This document shows positions 39,758-52,464 of a stretch of 64,000 bases of DNA, piece after piece (the stretch's first letter is position 1; each line of letters opens with the position of its first letter). The stretch covers positions 1-64,000 of the forward strand of contig SSNU01000311.1 in the NCBI GenBank assembly GCA_012064415.1. Direction: 5' to 3'. The notes under the pieces were generated by a model. That model had not been told where the DNA came from and ran no database searches. It saw only the letters and a program-made list of their open reading frames with translations. The stretch is from Gyrodactylus bullatarudis (lineage: Eukaryota; Platyhelminthes; Monogenea; Gyrodactylidea; Gyrodactylidae). A program made the translations under genes and the position numbers.

Positions 39758-40862
39758 TTATTTTATTAAATATTTACTTTTCCAGTTTTCTAAAAATTCT
39801 TCAGAATTCTTGGATAGTACATAAATTTTTATAGAAAGAGAATTGTCCAATGTGAAATCTTTTAGTCTAGTTAATTTTGCAAGAGTCCAATCTGGGGAAC
39901 ATGATCGATAGTTGAGATCGGAATTCCTATAATACGTCAAAAGTTTGCCATCTAGAATATTATAAATATTTGATTTATTCCATGGAGCAGGGTCGATATC
40001 AGGGTCAAAAACACGATACAGAATATCATAAATTTTTGATGAGTCAAACAGCTGCTCAATCACATCATAGTACTCGAATTCTGGATAAATTACTGTAACA
40101 TGCCATATAATAGTATTTCCCAAAGAATATGAATTCGCAATAGAAAACTCCTCCGGGTCAAAGTTTATCTTGATACTCTTGGCCTTCAATACATCATAAA
40201 ATGCTTTAGGGTCTTTCTCATTTGAAGTCTAAAATTAAAAGAGAAAACTTACAATTAAAGAAAATTTATCCTGAATTCCGTTCAAGTCTTTATTGTCCGG
40301 GAATAAAGATAGACCTTGAGAAACGAAAAAAGTGAATTTCTCGGTGTCTCTAAGTTCGAGAGATGCCAGTGCTCCCCTATAATAAGCTTTGAGATTTTTA
40401 GATTCAATCTCAATTGTTTTCAGACAATCATTTACACAATTACGATAATTTTCTAAAGAATTTTAACTAGAAAAATTACTAAGAAAGTATTCGCAAAGGG
40501 CCTTGTTGAAATGAAGATTCGCCAGCAGTGTTTTGTCGGTGGGTTTTTGAGAAATTCCAGCAACATAATTGTCAACAGCTAGACTATAATCTTTTTTCTT
40601 ATAGTAAAAATTTCCTTCTTCCTTGTAAGATTTGGCATTGGCTTATTATCAATAAAAAACATGCATACCATTTAGATCATCCGATTCGAAACGGAGTTGC
40701 TGAAGAGCCTTAACTGCCTGATTATCACTTTTGAGTAATTGTTCTTCGTTCATGAAAGCTGGATGGGAATTTATTTTCTACATTTAGGTATTTTATTACT
40801 TCCCAGAATTCAGGAGTCGCAGCTTCTTGAGGGAGGGTCTCATCTATGTCAAAATCAAGCAT
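39758..40862 (-). CDS. TTC4: TTC4/CNS1/Dpit47 Hsp90 co-chaperone
   Basis: Five exons (40862-40800, 40777-40669, 40641-40480, 40452-40253, 40228-39758) give 334 aa. Introns are 22, 27, 27 and 24 nt. The 22-nt intron joins PEFWE to KINSHPAFM, recreating the family block W-E-x(3,4)-HPxFM seen in Drosophila Dpit47. TPR units follow: KSYKEEGNFYYKKKDYSLAV, LHFNKALCEYFLKNYR, and NLKAYYRGALASLEL. The C-terminal wheel-like domain has WHVTVIYPEFEYYDVIEQ (human VLFLYPEYAQSDFI) and ends SIKIYVLSKNSEEF. By family it binds Hsp90/Hsp70 C-termini. It is slightly shorter than the human 387 aa protein, mainly in the linker. Confidence 0.93.
40778..40799 (-). other. 22-nt spliceosomal intron in TTC4
   Basis: GTAATA...TGTAG, phase 0. 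Read through, the frame hits a stop; the alternative AG 19 nt further on gives a stop within three codons. Only the 22-nt excision restores the conserved HPxFM block. Confidence 0.8.
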
Positions 40863-41951
40863 CTTTTGAAATTTTTATCCAAACAAACTAAATCTTTGAA
40901 ATTCAAGATTGAATCACAAATTCTGAACTTCAGATAAACTTCGGAAAATTACTGTAGCTGACAATCTTTTAAATTAAAAGTTTTAATACTGTAATTTAAA
41001 TATTTTATTATTTTAATTTTCAGTAATTTTTTAACAAAATTGCGTGATTTTGAAATTTACAGTTTTCTATAAATAATATGATAAATTTGTAAGTTATCCA
41101 ACAAGTAATCATAAATTTTAGATACTGTTTCTTCAATTATTTATTCATCGCGTACGTGAAGTAGTTCCTTAGTGTAGAATACTCAATAAGCAGTACTTAA
41201 GCACTCTATAGAATGGTTCATTTACAGCAAAATTCAACTCTCAAATCCTTTCTAGAGAAATCGAAAGATGAATTAAGCATCATCAGAGATTGAATTGTCT
41301 CATTAAATAATCTTCTTCTATAATCAATGATTATTAATCATTCACAAATTTCTTCCAAACACTAAAAATTTGCTCACATAAATAGAGAATATTGATTTTG
41401 CAAAATGACGCAAAAGAGGCATATATTCCTGATGTTTTCTCCACCAAATTAAAGACGATTCCTCATGGCTCTCAAAATTTTGATAGGTAACAAATTCAGT
41501 TCTGAGATCTTTATCATTATTTTCATGAACTATCTCGTTTTCGATAAAACTTCTCTGAGAACCTCAAAAGTCTTCTCAGATTTTCAAAAGTGTATATTAA
41601 TTTAACAAACAGGATTTATTACAATACATATTAATTTGTTTAAAATTTACTATTACTGGAAAGAATAATTTATAAAATTTCCAGTTATTTTCCAGCTACA
41701 GTAATTTTCCGAAGCTTAATTTCAGAATTCTTATTAAAATTTTTTGAATAATACCTAATGACTTAATTAATCACAAAATTTAACTAAAAGGCTTCAAGTC
41801 TTGAAGCCTTGAATTTAAGTTCAAGATTCACAAATTTCTATCTTGATTTCCCGAAGAAGCTTCGATTAATGACTAAATATATCGAAATCCCGATCAAAGA
41901 GAATTTAAAAAGAAATAAAAATATATTACTGACAAGGTTGGTAAAATTATT
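40863..41951. other. Intergenic, nothing recognised
   Basis: 1.1 kb of AT-rich DNA between the TTC4 start and the UBR7 stop. Short frames only, including one at 41809-42096 that is antisense to the last UBR7 exon. Confidence 0.5.
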
Positions 41952-42949
41952 TTATAATCTTGGGATTTTTCTTCTCGATTCACTCCACTCCTCTAGCATT
42001 GCTTCCATGTCCTCCTTGGTAACTAGCTTTTCGTCTTTCCCATCAATTTTCTTAATCATATTGACAAAGCTTTCTCTGAAAGTGTTCAAACCTTGATAAA
42101 ATAACAAATGCTCGAATTACCTGTTATAAAGTTTAATTTATTTTCGTGTGGCATTTTATCGATAAACTCATTAATATCATTATCTACACAGGAGTTTACA
42201 ACCTTTTCTCCCATCAATTCGTAGAATTCGTGGGTATCTTCCTTATCGAAAAGAAATTCTAATTTGTTTTCCTTTAACCAATTCTGACATGGTTGACAAC
42301 TGTTTAAATCTTCGATGTAATCAGGAGAAGTAAAGTATGGTTTAATGGGAATATCTTCAATCGAATTATAATCCTTGAAGCAAATATGATTTTTTTTCTC
42401 ATCAGAATGTGTAAGAACTGTAAGTTCCGGATATTTATTGACACACATGGGACAGAATAAATCCCCTGAAAGATTATCTGAATCTTTATCGCCACCAATA
42501 TGAGTCAGATGAAACCAGTCTTCACAAATACGACATTGTATAATATCTTCATCACAATCAGGACTTGTTTCACTGCAATTGCAGGTACAAAACTGATCTT
42601 TAAAATTGTGATTATACACGTTTTGGTCATTATATGGTTCTTTTCCCGAATTTAAAACACAAATATTCTTTAATATATTGTTTCCACAATCACAACGAAA
42701 AGATCGCTTAGGACCAGTATCAACTAATTCATGATCTTTGTGACAAATAGCCGAACAATGGAAACAGAGAGCAGCCAACTTTGAATATTTGTCAGAGCAT
42801 GTTTTACAAGTGTAAACATTTTGTCTTTTAAGATAACCTTTCTCATAAGTGCACTGATTTTCTGCACCAGCTCCAGCTAAATTCTGAGCAATCAAAGATG
42901 TTGAATCAGATATAAATTCATCTAAAGTTACAGATGATTCTTCTGTCAT
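41952..42949 (-). CDS. UBR7: UBR7-type protein (UBR box plus PHD finger)
   Basis: Two exons (42949-42121 and 42091-41952) separated by a 29-nt intron give 322 aa; human UBR7 is 425. The UBR box is at about residues 30-105: TCKTCSDKYSKLAALCFHCS, then CHKDHELVDTGPKRSFRCDC. A PHD-like finger follows at about 120-170 (QFCTCNCSETSP, IIQCRICEDWFHLTHIG, LFCPMC). The C-terminal block EDMEAMLEEWSESRRK corresponds to the family EDIQQFFEEFQSKKRR. UBR7 is described as a chromatin-associated E3-like protein that recognises histone H2B. Relative to human it is short between the finger and the C-terminus. The ATG at 42949 lies in an open region without an upstream competitor. Confidence 0.88.
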
Positions 42950-43412
42950 TTTTAAATTTAAAATTTCAAATCGTCGACCCTGAACAACAATATCCAGTAT
43001 TTAATACTGAATATTTATTTGGTGAAAATTCGAAGTTTGAAATTCTTGCGTTTATTTTTTTACTACCTGTAAATGAGTGACAATGATTGTCAGACAATCG
43101 ATTCGATAAGTCTGATGCAAACAGACGAAGCTGTTGAATTCTGTTATTTTTTGTGCTGAAATATCTGTTGCTTGCTATGTATTACAGAGTTACTAATAGT
43201 GAGAGCTGAACTAATCAAACTGAGTTTGACAAACTCTTAATTTATGAACAACTTGAATTAGAATCAAAATCACATCAACTTCGAAAGTCAAAATAAGTCA
43301 ATATAATGAATTAAATGCTCTTTATATTCGGTGAGTTTATCTCGAGTTCTATCTTTGGAATAGAAATTTTTGTTTATCAAACTCATAATAAAATATAGAT
43401 AAGTATGTACAA

Positions 43413-43870
43413 TTAAGAAAAATAGTTTCTGAAGAGGTCTTCGTCCTCTGGGATGAGTCTCTGGAGGAATGTACAGGTGGATTTGACGGTTGTGGAAGGG
43501 ATTGAATCCAATGAAAGTTTGAATCTGGCCTGGAGACAGAGGATGCTTCCGAGGAGAATCGAGTATTTTCTTTGGTTTCTGGTGTTATGAGGAGAGATGT
43601 TATCGTCTTGTTCTCTATATGAGTTATAGAGTATGAGAGAGCTGGAGATCCTTCTGAGCCAGATAGGGTACATTTGAGGACAAATAAATGCAATTTCTGT
43701 AGCTGATTGGGCCATAGCATAAGGTGAGGAATCTATATTGTATTCTCTCGATCTTTCTTGTCGACTCAATGGTTAAACCAAGAATAAGGGCAGCTGCATA
43801 GTCAAATTTTGAGAGTATGAAAGTTTTGTAAACCTTGACTTTGAGTTGAGAACTTGCGAAAACTAAATTA
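43413..43870 (-). pseudogene. Non-LTR retrotransposon (LINE) reverse transcriptase tail, degenerate copy 1
   Basis: The conceptual protein has TFILSKFDYAA, IERIQYRFLTLC and MYPIWLRRI, and ends DLFRNYF. These parallel copy 2 (VILPHFDYAA, LERIQFIYLRAC, MYPLWLRRI, HNYFCNYF). They are the thumb and C-terminal region following the RT domain of CR1/Jockey-like LINEs. The upstream and downstream parts lie in different frames, with a frameshift near 43690, so the copy is dead. Only the extreme 3' part is present, as expected of 5'-truncated insertions. Confidence 0.62.
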
Positions 43871-44560
43871 AATAGCAGGGGACCAATAACTTGAAGTTAC
43901 TTCAAGTTGAAATTATCTCTGAGAATAAGTCTTATAGATTATTCTTGATTAGATTTTTAAATCAGTTGTTCCATTATGGAACTCCATATATGTAATACAT
44001 GCTAAGTATGGATTGAAATTGTATTTTTCCTCATATATTCAATGGATAATAATCTACATACCGTCATTGCTCGCTCATAAAACATTAAAATAACTAAAAT
44101 TTATTGATAAATTTACTTTTTAATCACTTTCAGCTCTGAAACATGCGGATAAACTCACTAAATATTGTTCAAACAATTTTTATTTTACAACCGCTCCTTT
44201 CATCCAACTCAAGAACTTTTTGGTAAGTTTCTACCATATTGATTTTTAAGATACAAATTTCTTTACCAACTCCCATCTCTAAAATTATTCACAAGGCGTA
44301 TTGTCAAATAAAAGTATAGCTTTTATTAAAAATTTAATAGGTTTTCTATTAAGTTGATTTATTAGTTGAATTTAAGTCATCATTTGGAATAGCTATAAAA
44401 ATAATTACTTTCAATCGATAAATTACAATCATTTTTATCTGGGATAGCACTTTAACAATAAACACTGCTATGGTGAATGGACTTTCAATTAGGGAAAATG
44501 GTCAAAAAATCAAAAGTTTATTTTGACACGATTATGGGTGATTCTCAAAACCAGATTCAG

Positions 44561-44645
44561 CATATTTGATTTCTTTGACTAATTGTGATCCTGAAAAACA
44601 ACTTTTGATCACTTTCTCACATTGAAATCAGCAAAAATTTTCAAA
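44561..44645 (+). repeat. Dispersed repeat, copy C
   Basis: TTTGATTTCTTTGACTAAT followed by TGTGATCCTGAAAAAC and AAATCAGCAAAAATTTTCAA; the same order as copies A and B in the MTCL intron. Confidence 0.45.
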
Positions 44646-45349
44646 AAAAAGAGAATTTATTATTTAAGATATCAAATATGCCGAATTTTCCTTAAAAATT
44701 AATTTTTCTCTCCTTATTCTGAAAGAGGGTCCCATGATCTAGATTCTAAAAAATCTTAATCAAATTCGATTTCTTAGAGAATGCTTCGCTTAATTGTAAC
44801 CCATAATAAAAGACTATAATTGATGACCTTTTACCTATTGAAGGTGACACATTTTTCATGCTCAGCGGACGAATTTAGGGTATATTGATACTGATCGAAT
44901 AAGAAGTAAATTCTCTTTAAATTGAGACAATAAACTAAGAAATTGTGATTTTTTAGCCAAAAAATTATCTTCCAAAAAACTTTATTCATACACCAAAACT
45001 GGGGCACAATTGTACATGTGGTCCTGAAAATATTTTCATAAATCAAAAGTCTTACTTACGAGTAATTAGATATTTTTATCGTTAATTTTTCCGATAATAA
45101 ATTTCTAGAAAGTTTAGTCTAAACAGGTTATAATGGATTTAGGCTATAAAGTTCTTATCATTATAGTGTCAGTTGGTTAAATAATGTATTTTTATTCATT
45201 ATCCTCTACTACAGATATTTTCGTTTTTGTCAAGACTTTGTCAATAGAATCATAGTTGAAGAGAAACAAAAGCTTTCTGAATAGAATAATCTAAATCATT
45301 CTAAACATTCTCTAAACGCTTTCACGTGTATTTTCGTGTTTGGAGCCGG

Positions 45350-45357
45350 TATAAAAG
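45350..45357 (+). promoter_or_regulatory. TATA box with upstream E-box, no recognised gene
   Basis: GGTATAAAAG, with CACGTG at 45323-45328. About 90 bp downstream is a TTCTTCCAG/CAAAGATG context and a short frame from 45444 (MPITKPKMSASSSDEAG). No further exon could be joined. It may mark an unrecognised gene or non-coding RNA. Confidence 0.3.
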
Positions 45358-45506
45358 AATATTTAGATTTATTTTTACTTTGATTTATGATTAAAATTCT
45401 GGAAATACTGAATATTTTACCTGACCTTTTTCTTCCAGCAAAGATGCCTATTACAAAACCAAAGATGTCCGCCTCAAGCAGTGATGAAGCAGGAGTGCTA
45501 AGTTTA

Positions 45507-45565
45507 AATAATTATAATTATTTAATTATAATAATTATTATAATCATAATTTTTGAATTATATCA
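45507..45565. repeat. AT-rich palindromic tract
   Basis: Overlapping AATTATAATTATT / AATAATTATTATAA units able to fold on themselves. Confidence 0.5.
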
Positions 45566-47811
45566 TACCTAATTATCATGTTTATTGTCGTGTGTAACTG
45601 ACTCTCGTCAAATTGGATCACTTTTCTGACATACAATGAGCTCTGCACCTCATATAAGTACCCACGAACCCATTCAAGGATATAGCTAAATCATTTCATC
45701 AATTTAATTATTCCCATCTGTCATAATTCACCATGTATCCATTTAATTCTGACACTTGATTCTCCTCGATCATATCCGTGGTCCTCTTATTCAAAAATTT
45801 TTTCATGAATTCAATTTAATTTTTATTCATTTTTTAAAATTGCTAGTGTTGATGAATATCTTTTTTGTTTGAAGTCATCTAGTATTTTCGATCTGTTGTT
45901 TCGGAATTTACAATTGTCCTGTCTTGAAAATTGATAAAAAAAAATTATCATTTAGAATTTTTAAGATAATCCCTTCAAGGGATTCCCTTGTACAAAAAAT
46001 AAACATGAGAAGAATATTTTCTATACTTACAAAGGTTACTAGAAATATTTCGTTCTAGGTGCTTAGGTAATATATCCCACATGAACGTCTTATTTGGATT
46101 AGGCCATGTCGCTGAATGTTACAGCTTACTAACGGATCCCACCGAGACTGGTACGAAAGAAACTCACTCTTGAATATTTTTATTCGATTCTGTTCTAGAC
46201 TTGCATGTAAATTTAAAAAATCGTAGGATCTCGTAGTCATCATTTGGGGAATCAACTTTACAAATAGATGCAATCAGAGTAGAATATTGTTCATAATCTC
46301 ATAGTCTTAGTAACCGGTCTAGATTGAGTTCACTTATCGCTTATCAGATGGATTCTGTATTTCAACATTCGTTGTTTATAAAGAGAATATTTTCAAACTT
46401 CTGATACATGATTAGATTCTTCTTTTAGTTTTGAATCTAACCTTTACTCATTTGATTCTCAGAATGGCAATGTAAAATAATTCGAAAAATGACATCTTCA
46501 TTGTTCCGAAAATGATTTCAGATAAATGTATCAATGGTCTCTTTCACGCCTTCTTAACGTCTACAAATCTGATTGCTTATATCTTTACTCACTCATTTTA
46601 GAGGGTTCCTATTTCATCTCTCATTTTTTACTACCCTCAGCTCCTTGGAACATTTTAGTGTTTGAGGTTTCTTCTTATTTTAACGGACACAATGTAGTTT
46701 AAAAAAACACAGCAATCATTCGAAGCCATAGGGAACATACATTGGGAAACACTAAGATTAATTTAATAGTGAGGAAGAGGATCAAAGAATAGGATCTTTC
46801 GTTGAAAAGAAGTACTAATTAATATTGTTGCTAATTTCCACGATTTTCTTCAGATTCATTAAACTGCTACACGAAAAAGGAGTTTCGATCTTGCAAAACT
46901 ATCTGAGGATCTTCAACTAGCTATTCTAATAGCAATATAGCAACGAAGAACATGGGTTTTTGTGATCATCTCTTCATAATCAGTCGTGTAGGCAATCTCT
47001 TGATTGAGTATTGATAAAATGCTACTTACTTGAATATTATAAATTTTGATGTGATGAAGCTTAATAATTAAGCCTGAATTTCATTCAAATTCGAGGTGAA
47101 AATTCGAATTCTTCAAATTTCCTAAATTCTGAGGATTGAAAGGCAGGTAAAAATTCTTTAATAAATAATCTCTATTTCGACGGTTCTTATCTCTTAGACT
47201 TTTACGCCAGCTTTTTTTCTATACAAAATTATTAATGATTACGTCCTCAAAAAAACATGCCGTTATCTTTGAAAGTTTTCGTAATCTTTGCTCTAAATTA
47301 ATAGAAAAATTTTAGACCATAAAAATAAGACCGGTAAATTTTAAGACCTTAAGATAAAAATAGACCAGATCAAGAAAAATTAATTTTCTCAGAAAATTCT
47401 AAATCTTTGGATGAAAAATTCTCTTAGAATAATAGACCTTTCAGGACTTGTTGAGGCCCTTGTAATGAAAATTGCACTTTAGATATGTTTTATAGGTTGA
47501 GAAATAATTTGATTATCAACTACAGTTGACTTTTCCTGTATTTCACATTCCCTCTCAATTGCTGAATCAACAATGCTGATTTATAGAGCTGACTTTACCA
47601 CTCCCACTTTACTTTAGTTGATATTAATCCTTTTTTTTCACCATCATCTGTTGGATCGCAATATTTTGCGTTGCTTGAACCTTTTTATGTCTTGCCCAGT
47701 GTTATTGTCAGCTCCTTCTGTTTACAAAGATCAGCCTACAAAATGAAATGCGAATCACTGAGATTATATAATTTTTAGATTTTTATTGTGATTTTTATTG
47801 TTAGTGTAAAA

Positions 47812-48460
47812 TTATTTAAAATAGTTACAAAAATAATTATGCGAATCTGGTATAAATTGAAGAAGATAAATGCATATTTGCGATAGTCTCATGTTTTTGA
47901 AAATTAATAAGTCAATCTGTAATCTGGCTCTTAAGGGGAAGATGTTGAACAACAAAACTGAAAATCCACTTCCTTGTCTGAGATTATATCTTGAAGGGGA
48001 AGTAGGAGCACTTCTACTAAAAAGTGATGCAGCTGCTGCTATTCTTCTCAGCCATAGAGGATACATGTTTGCCTTTTGTAGAAGGTTTTTGTAGGAGTCG
48101 GGACCCAAGCAGGCACGGAGGTAAATGAATTGGATTCTTTCCAACTTCTTGCATTTTTTTTGAGGAATAGGACATAAGAGTTCCGCGGCGTAGTCAAAAT
48201 GTGGAAGAATAACACTTTTAAGGAGATTTAATCTGATGTCGTATGACATGAAAAACTTTTTTAGAAAGTAGCATTTACAATTCATGGCATTCAAAGAATT
48301 GTGAGAGTATGTTCCTTAGTATTGAGCTTTGAGTTGTAATTGAAGCCAAGGTCTTTTATTGAGTTGACCATAGTAAGGTTGTATGAAGGCCCGATTGGAA
48401 TTTTATTTCATAGGGCCATGATCTTTGTCTTGGAATGATTGAGAGTTAGATTAATATAAA
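47812..48460 (-). pseudogene. LINE reverse transcriptase tail, copy 2
   Basis: A 160-codon open frame (48294-47812) carries LLKSVILPHFDYAAELL, KKLERIQFIYLRACLG and MYPLWLRRIAAAASLF. Upstream, interrupted by stop codons, are LNHSKTKIMAL and VNSIKDLGFNYNSKLNTKEH, the usual SKT and DLG...H motifs after the RT fingers/palm. The catalytic palm (YxDD) is not present, so the element is 5'-truncated. Same strand as copy 1, 4 kb away, and clearly diverged from it. Confidence 0.7.
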
Positions 48461-50560
48461 TTAGTTTGCTGATATTTTGTTATTTATTTTTCGATTCCAA
48501 ACGCCCCTAGTTCTAGATTGCTGTTTGTTTTCCTTACTGGGATATTCATTTATTCTCACTATAACAAGTCTTAATTTTCTCTCTCTTTGTCTCTTTTTGA
48601 CTCAAAATTGTTGAATTGGCATGCTCATAATGTATTCGTTTTCAAAGAAATCTAACGATATTATTCTCTTCTCTACAAGAAATTTAGTACAGTGATTCGA
48701 CACAGCTTAAGGTCTCATGAATTTTACTTACTAATGATAAGTTTCTTGTTCCCATGCCTATCTAAATACTCGGAACATGATTATTTTGTTAAATCGAAAT
48801 TTATCACTCATTAATTCCGTAAATCGGTCACGCTGACGGTCCGGTTCAATCGAAATCTATTAGCTCGTTTAACCCTAGATCGGTGTTTTGCGTCTCTAGC
48901 ACTTCCTTTGTTTTTTAAAATTCCAACATGCAAAAATTGTAGAGTTTACTAGAGTTTGAATATTCATCAACACTAAAATATTCTAAATTATGTGTAATAA
49001 TTGTTGTATCTACTTGTAAGTAGATATATGAATTCAAAAATAACTGTAATCGAGGATCACACTGGATGAGGAATTCATGGTCAAATTACATGTCTTACGC
49101 ATGGTGAATTATTGTAAATGGAGAAATTTTAAATATATTTGATGAAATTGATACGCTAATAGAGATCCTCAGAATAGCAAGTCTACTAGCGGTCTTATAT
49201 GCTAAGGGCAACTCGCATGTCGATGGGTGATTGCTAAATGCGAAGAGTCTAGCTACTCAGGGCGATAAAATGGGTAAATTATCATCAATTTACTTAAAAG
49301 TAACATTCTCTTTTCTTTCTAGATTTTCAAAGTGAATATGCTGATACAATCAGATCAGATGACCCTCAAGTTAAGACTCTCTACCTATCTCAATGGCTCA
49401 AATTAACCTATTTTATGCACCTTGCCCAGAACCATATTGTCCCAATAATGAACTCAATAAATTTTTTTTCACCTAGACTAAATTTTAGTAATTAAAGAAG
49501 AAACTGCAGATATTATAAATATTTCAGACATTATAGAAACTAAAATTAGATTAATAGTTTGAGACTCGAGCCTTGAATGCCCCATATGTAACCAAAAATC
49601 AAACTTGGAACCTACTAAGAGATGAGCTGTTCTGTTTAACTCATACCAAATTCATTTTGCATTCAGACCAAATAATCAACGATTTAGAAAATTGCCATGC
49701 GTAATATTCATTATATGGAACACTGCGCTTGTCTATCAAGTCCGTAGAAAGTGACTATGAATGTTTGATTCGCCTAATGTTTGATCATGTCACATTAGTG
49801 GATTAAGAGGTTTCAGTTAATATCCAATGCTGCTCCACCAATTCCATCAATCACAAAACTGCCTACTTACACAAATACACACAATTTACATTTCTATTAA
49901 ATTTTCTATCAAGATCCATTTGACCCGAGCAATTTTAAAATTTCATCTACCTCTAATAGAGTGTGACAGATCGATAGTTAGTTACAAGTTAGATGGATAT
50001 TTTGGGTAATATCTGAAATTGTAGGATTCATAGCATATGCTTGTCATGCATTAAATTTCAATCGGGTTAATAATTCTGATAATTCTAACATAAAAGGTCA
50101 AACTTTGAATTATCATTCGGGGTTTAGTGTTTATAATTAATACTGAAAATATTTTTAAATCAAAATATTCATCCTAGATATTATATAATTTTATATCTTT
50201 TTATATAATAATTATAATATAATTTAGACGTACTAGATGAGTAACCTTAGATGATCATTGATTATAATCAATAATGTAGTACGCCAAAAAATTCTGCATC
50301 AATTTTATTAACTACTTAGAATCCATTATACTTAGATCAGCAGTTTATGAATCTCGATCTCTACGTTAATGGAATCCGAAATGGATATGTATTTTTTTTC
50401 ATCACATAGGAGAAATAAAATTTTATTACTCATAGAATTTTGGAACATTAAACACGCGTTTTCATATAAATAATTTATAGTCTCATATTTAATGATAAGA
50501 TTATCTCATTGATTTTCAATTTTTATATAAAATCTGATGAGAATTTTGATTGGTAAAATT
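48461..50560. other. Gene-poor 2.1 kb region
   Basis: No gene recognised. The part from about 48830 to 49270 is less AT-rich than its surroundings, without any ORF or RNA fold that I can identify. Confidence 0.4.
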
Positions 50561-51264
50561 TTAGAACAAATCTTCATACATATCAGGTTCAGCATATCCG
50601 TAATCTCCTGGTTTTTCCACAGCCAATTTGTGGCCTGTTTTCTTCTTAGTCTTGGTTTTATTTGCCTTCTGCTTTTCAATGACCATGAGATTAACAGATG
50701 TTTGCAAATTCTTAAGAGTATCTAACTGAACTATAATATTATTATTAGCATTTATTATGGATTACCTGCTGAAATGAGGTTACGAACGAGTGTTGCTATG
50801 CTCGAATCAAAGTATGTTTCTTTACTATATTTTAGTATTTTATCTCCAACTAATCCAATTGCTTTTGCGAACTCCTCTTGGTTTGTTGGGTTGAATTCCA
50901 AACCAGTTTGTTCTACTTTGGGAGCAGGACCAGATCCAAAACAATCGGAAATTAATTCCATTTCGTTTTGGGCTGCCAATTCTTCTCTTTCTTTAGAGGA
51001 TAGGTTCACTTTTTTAAGAGATTCCTCGATCTCTTTTTGCTCCTTCTCTTTCTGAATCTTTCTTTCCTCAATTTTCTGGGCTCTCGACTTTTTACTTTCC
51101 TTACATGAAACATTTTTAGCAGGCTCATCTTTTTGTTCTGGAGCATCCCATGAATCCTAAAATAAGCAAAATAATCTTACACAAATAACATTGCCTTCTT
51201 CATCACTGAAATCATTTTTAAATTTCATCGGAACCTCACTTTCGTCAGCATCATCGTCTATCAT
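50561..51264 (-). CDS. eIF3j: Translation initiation factor eIF3 subunit J
   Basis: Three exons (51264-51181, 51156-50766, 50730-50561), introns 24 and 35 nt, giving 214 aa (human 258). It starts with an acidic segment leading into DSWDAPE, the conserved eIF3j N-terminal element that contacts eIF3b. A long charged helix rich in Lys/Glu follows (KIEERKIQKEKEQKEIEESL). The conserved core has FNPTNQEEFAKAIGLVGDKI and SSIATLVRNLI (human NPSSRDDFTEFGKLLKDKI). The Lys-rich tail ends DYGYAEPDMYEDLF, like human YVQDYEDFM, which enters the 40S decoding centre. Start codon is 97 bp from the divergent NUDT9 frame. Confidence 0.92.
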
Positions 51265-51361
51265 GTAAAAAATACAACTAACCCCAAGACATTCTGAATA
51301 TAGCTTATTCACGAAGATTCGGTCAAATTGGATAATTAAAAAAACAATTCAAGTCCGTGAG

Positions 51362-52338
51362 TTGAACTTTATATTAGCCAATTATTTCAAATTCCACCGC
51401 AAAATTGAATCTCTAAACAAATTGCTAAATATCAGGATAATCATAAGAATGCATTATAAATGCCGAAATAACGTATACGCTCGAACTAATATAAACCGAT
51501 ACCCTGTGCCTGACGATAAAGTCTCATGGGAAGTGCCATTCGACCAATATTCTCCAATAGAATTTACCCATGACAAGGTTAAATCTGCTGAATGGGCTGA
51601 TCCTAATATCGGGTGAGATATGATTTTAATCAAATCAACAGGGATGAAAAATTTAAGCTTATAAAGTTTAACCAAATCGATAATGGTATAAACAGAGAGA
51701 GTTACACAAAAAAATATGAAATTAATGGACTACTTCCTGTTAACCCTATTGGTCGGACAGGTATTGCTCATAGAGGCGCTTTGGGTAAATGGGGTCCAAA
51801 TCATGCTGGAGATCCTATAGTCACCAGATGGAAAAGAACTGATGATGGAAAAATAGTGATTTCAGAATCTGGTAGAAAAATACTGCAGTTTTTATCAATT
51901 CAGCGTAAAGACACAAATGAATGGGCAATTCCTGGTGGAATGGTTGATAAGGAAGAGGATATATCAACTACTTTGGCACGAGAATTTCTTGAAGAGGCTA
52001 TGGATTCGAACAATATGTCTGAGAAGGAACTAAAAGATGCAAAGGAAAAAATTAAAAAATTATTCAGCAATGGAAAAATTGTAAATGACTAGCTATAATT
52101 TTCCTAGATTTATAAAGGATACGTTGACGATCCCAGGAATACAGACAACTCTTGGATGGAAACGACAGCAGTTAATTTTCATGACGAAACTGGAGAGATG
52201 ATTGGATCTTTAAATTTAGTTGCTGGAGATGATGCAAAAGCTATTAAATGGGTTGATATCAACGCAAGCCTAGCTCTTTACGCGAGTCACAAGAATTTTA
52301 TTAGCGATACAGCAAAAAAGCTTAATGCTGATTGGTAG
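51362..52338 (+). CDS. NUDT9: ADP-ribose pyrophosphatase NUDT9
   Basis: Three exons (51362-51612, 51642-52080, 52108-52338), introns 29 and 27 nt, giving 306 aa from the first ATG. The Nudix box is at [20 protein letters not shown] followed by EA, the same form as human NUDT9, where the usual Gly after EE is also absent. Other family blocks are [48 protein letters not shown] and [14 protein letters not shown]. It hydrolyses ADP-ribose to AMP and ribose 5-phosphate, in mitochondria in other animals. The segment 51362-51448 would add a basic, hydrophobic N-terminus resembling a mitochondrial presequence; a start at 51449 would give the mature-like form. Confidence 0.95.
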
Positions 52339-52464
52339 AAAATAATATCCAAATGAATGTTTAAAGCTGAAATTTCACAAAATGTGGTAGTGTTCACCTT
52401 TCGAATTTAACTATTTGATTGTAATATTATTTTTCTGAATTGAAAAAAATATTTAAACATACTA

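Larger units (their letters stand above)
43871..47811. other. Gene-poor 3.9 kb region
   Basis: No recognisable coding exon. It contains a dispersed repeat copy at about 44561, a TATA-like promoter candidate at 45350 and an AT palindromic tract at 45507-45565. Open frames are short and featureless. Confidence 0.5.

Noticed and set aside
43349..43720. 123-codon frame overlapping LINE copy 1
   Set aside because: Wrong frame; the RT-like motifs lie in the overlapping frame.
47870..48094. Plus-strand 74-codon frame
   Set aside because: Antisense of LINE copy 2.
48830..49270. Possible tRNA or structured RNA in a less AT-rich patch
   Set aside because: GGTTCAATC resembles a B box, but no cloverleaf or A box at proper spacing could be built.
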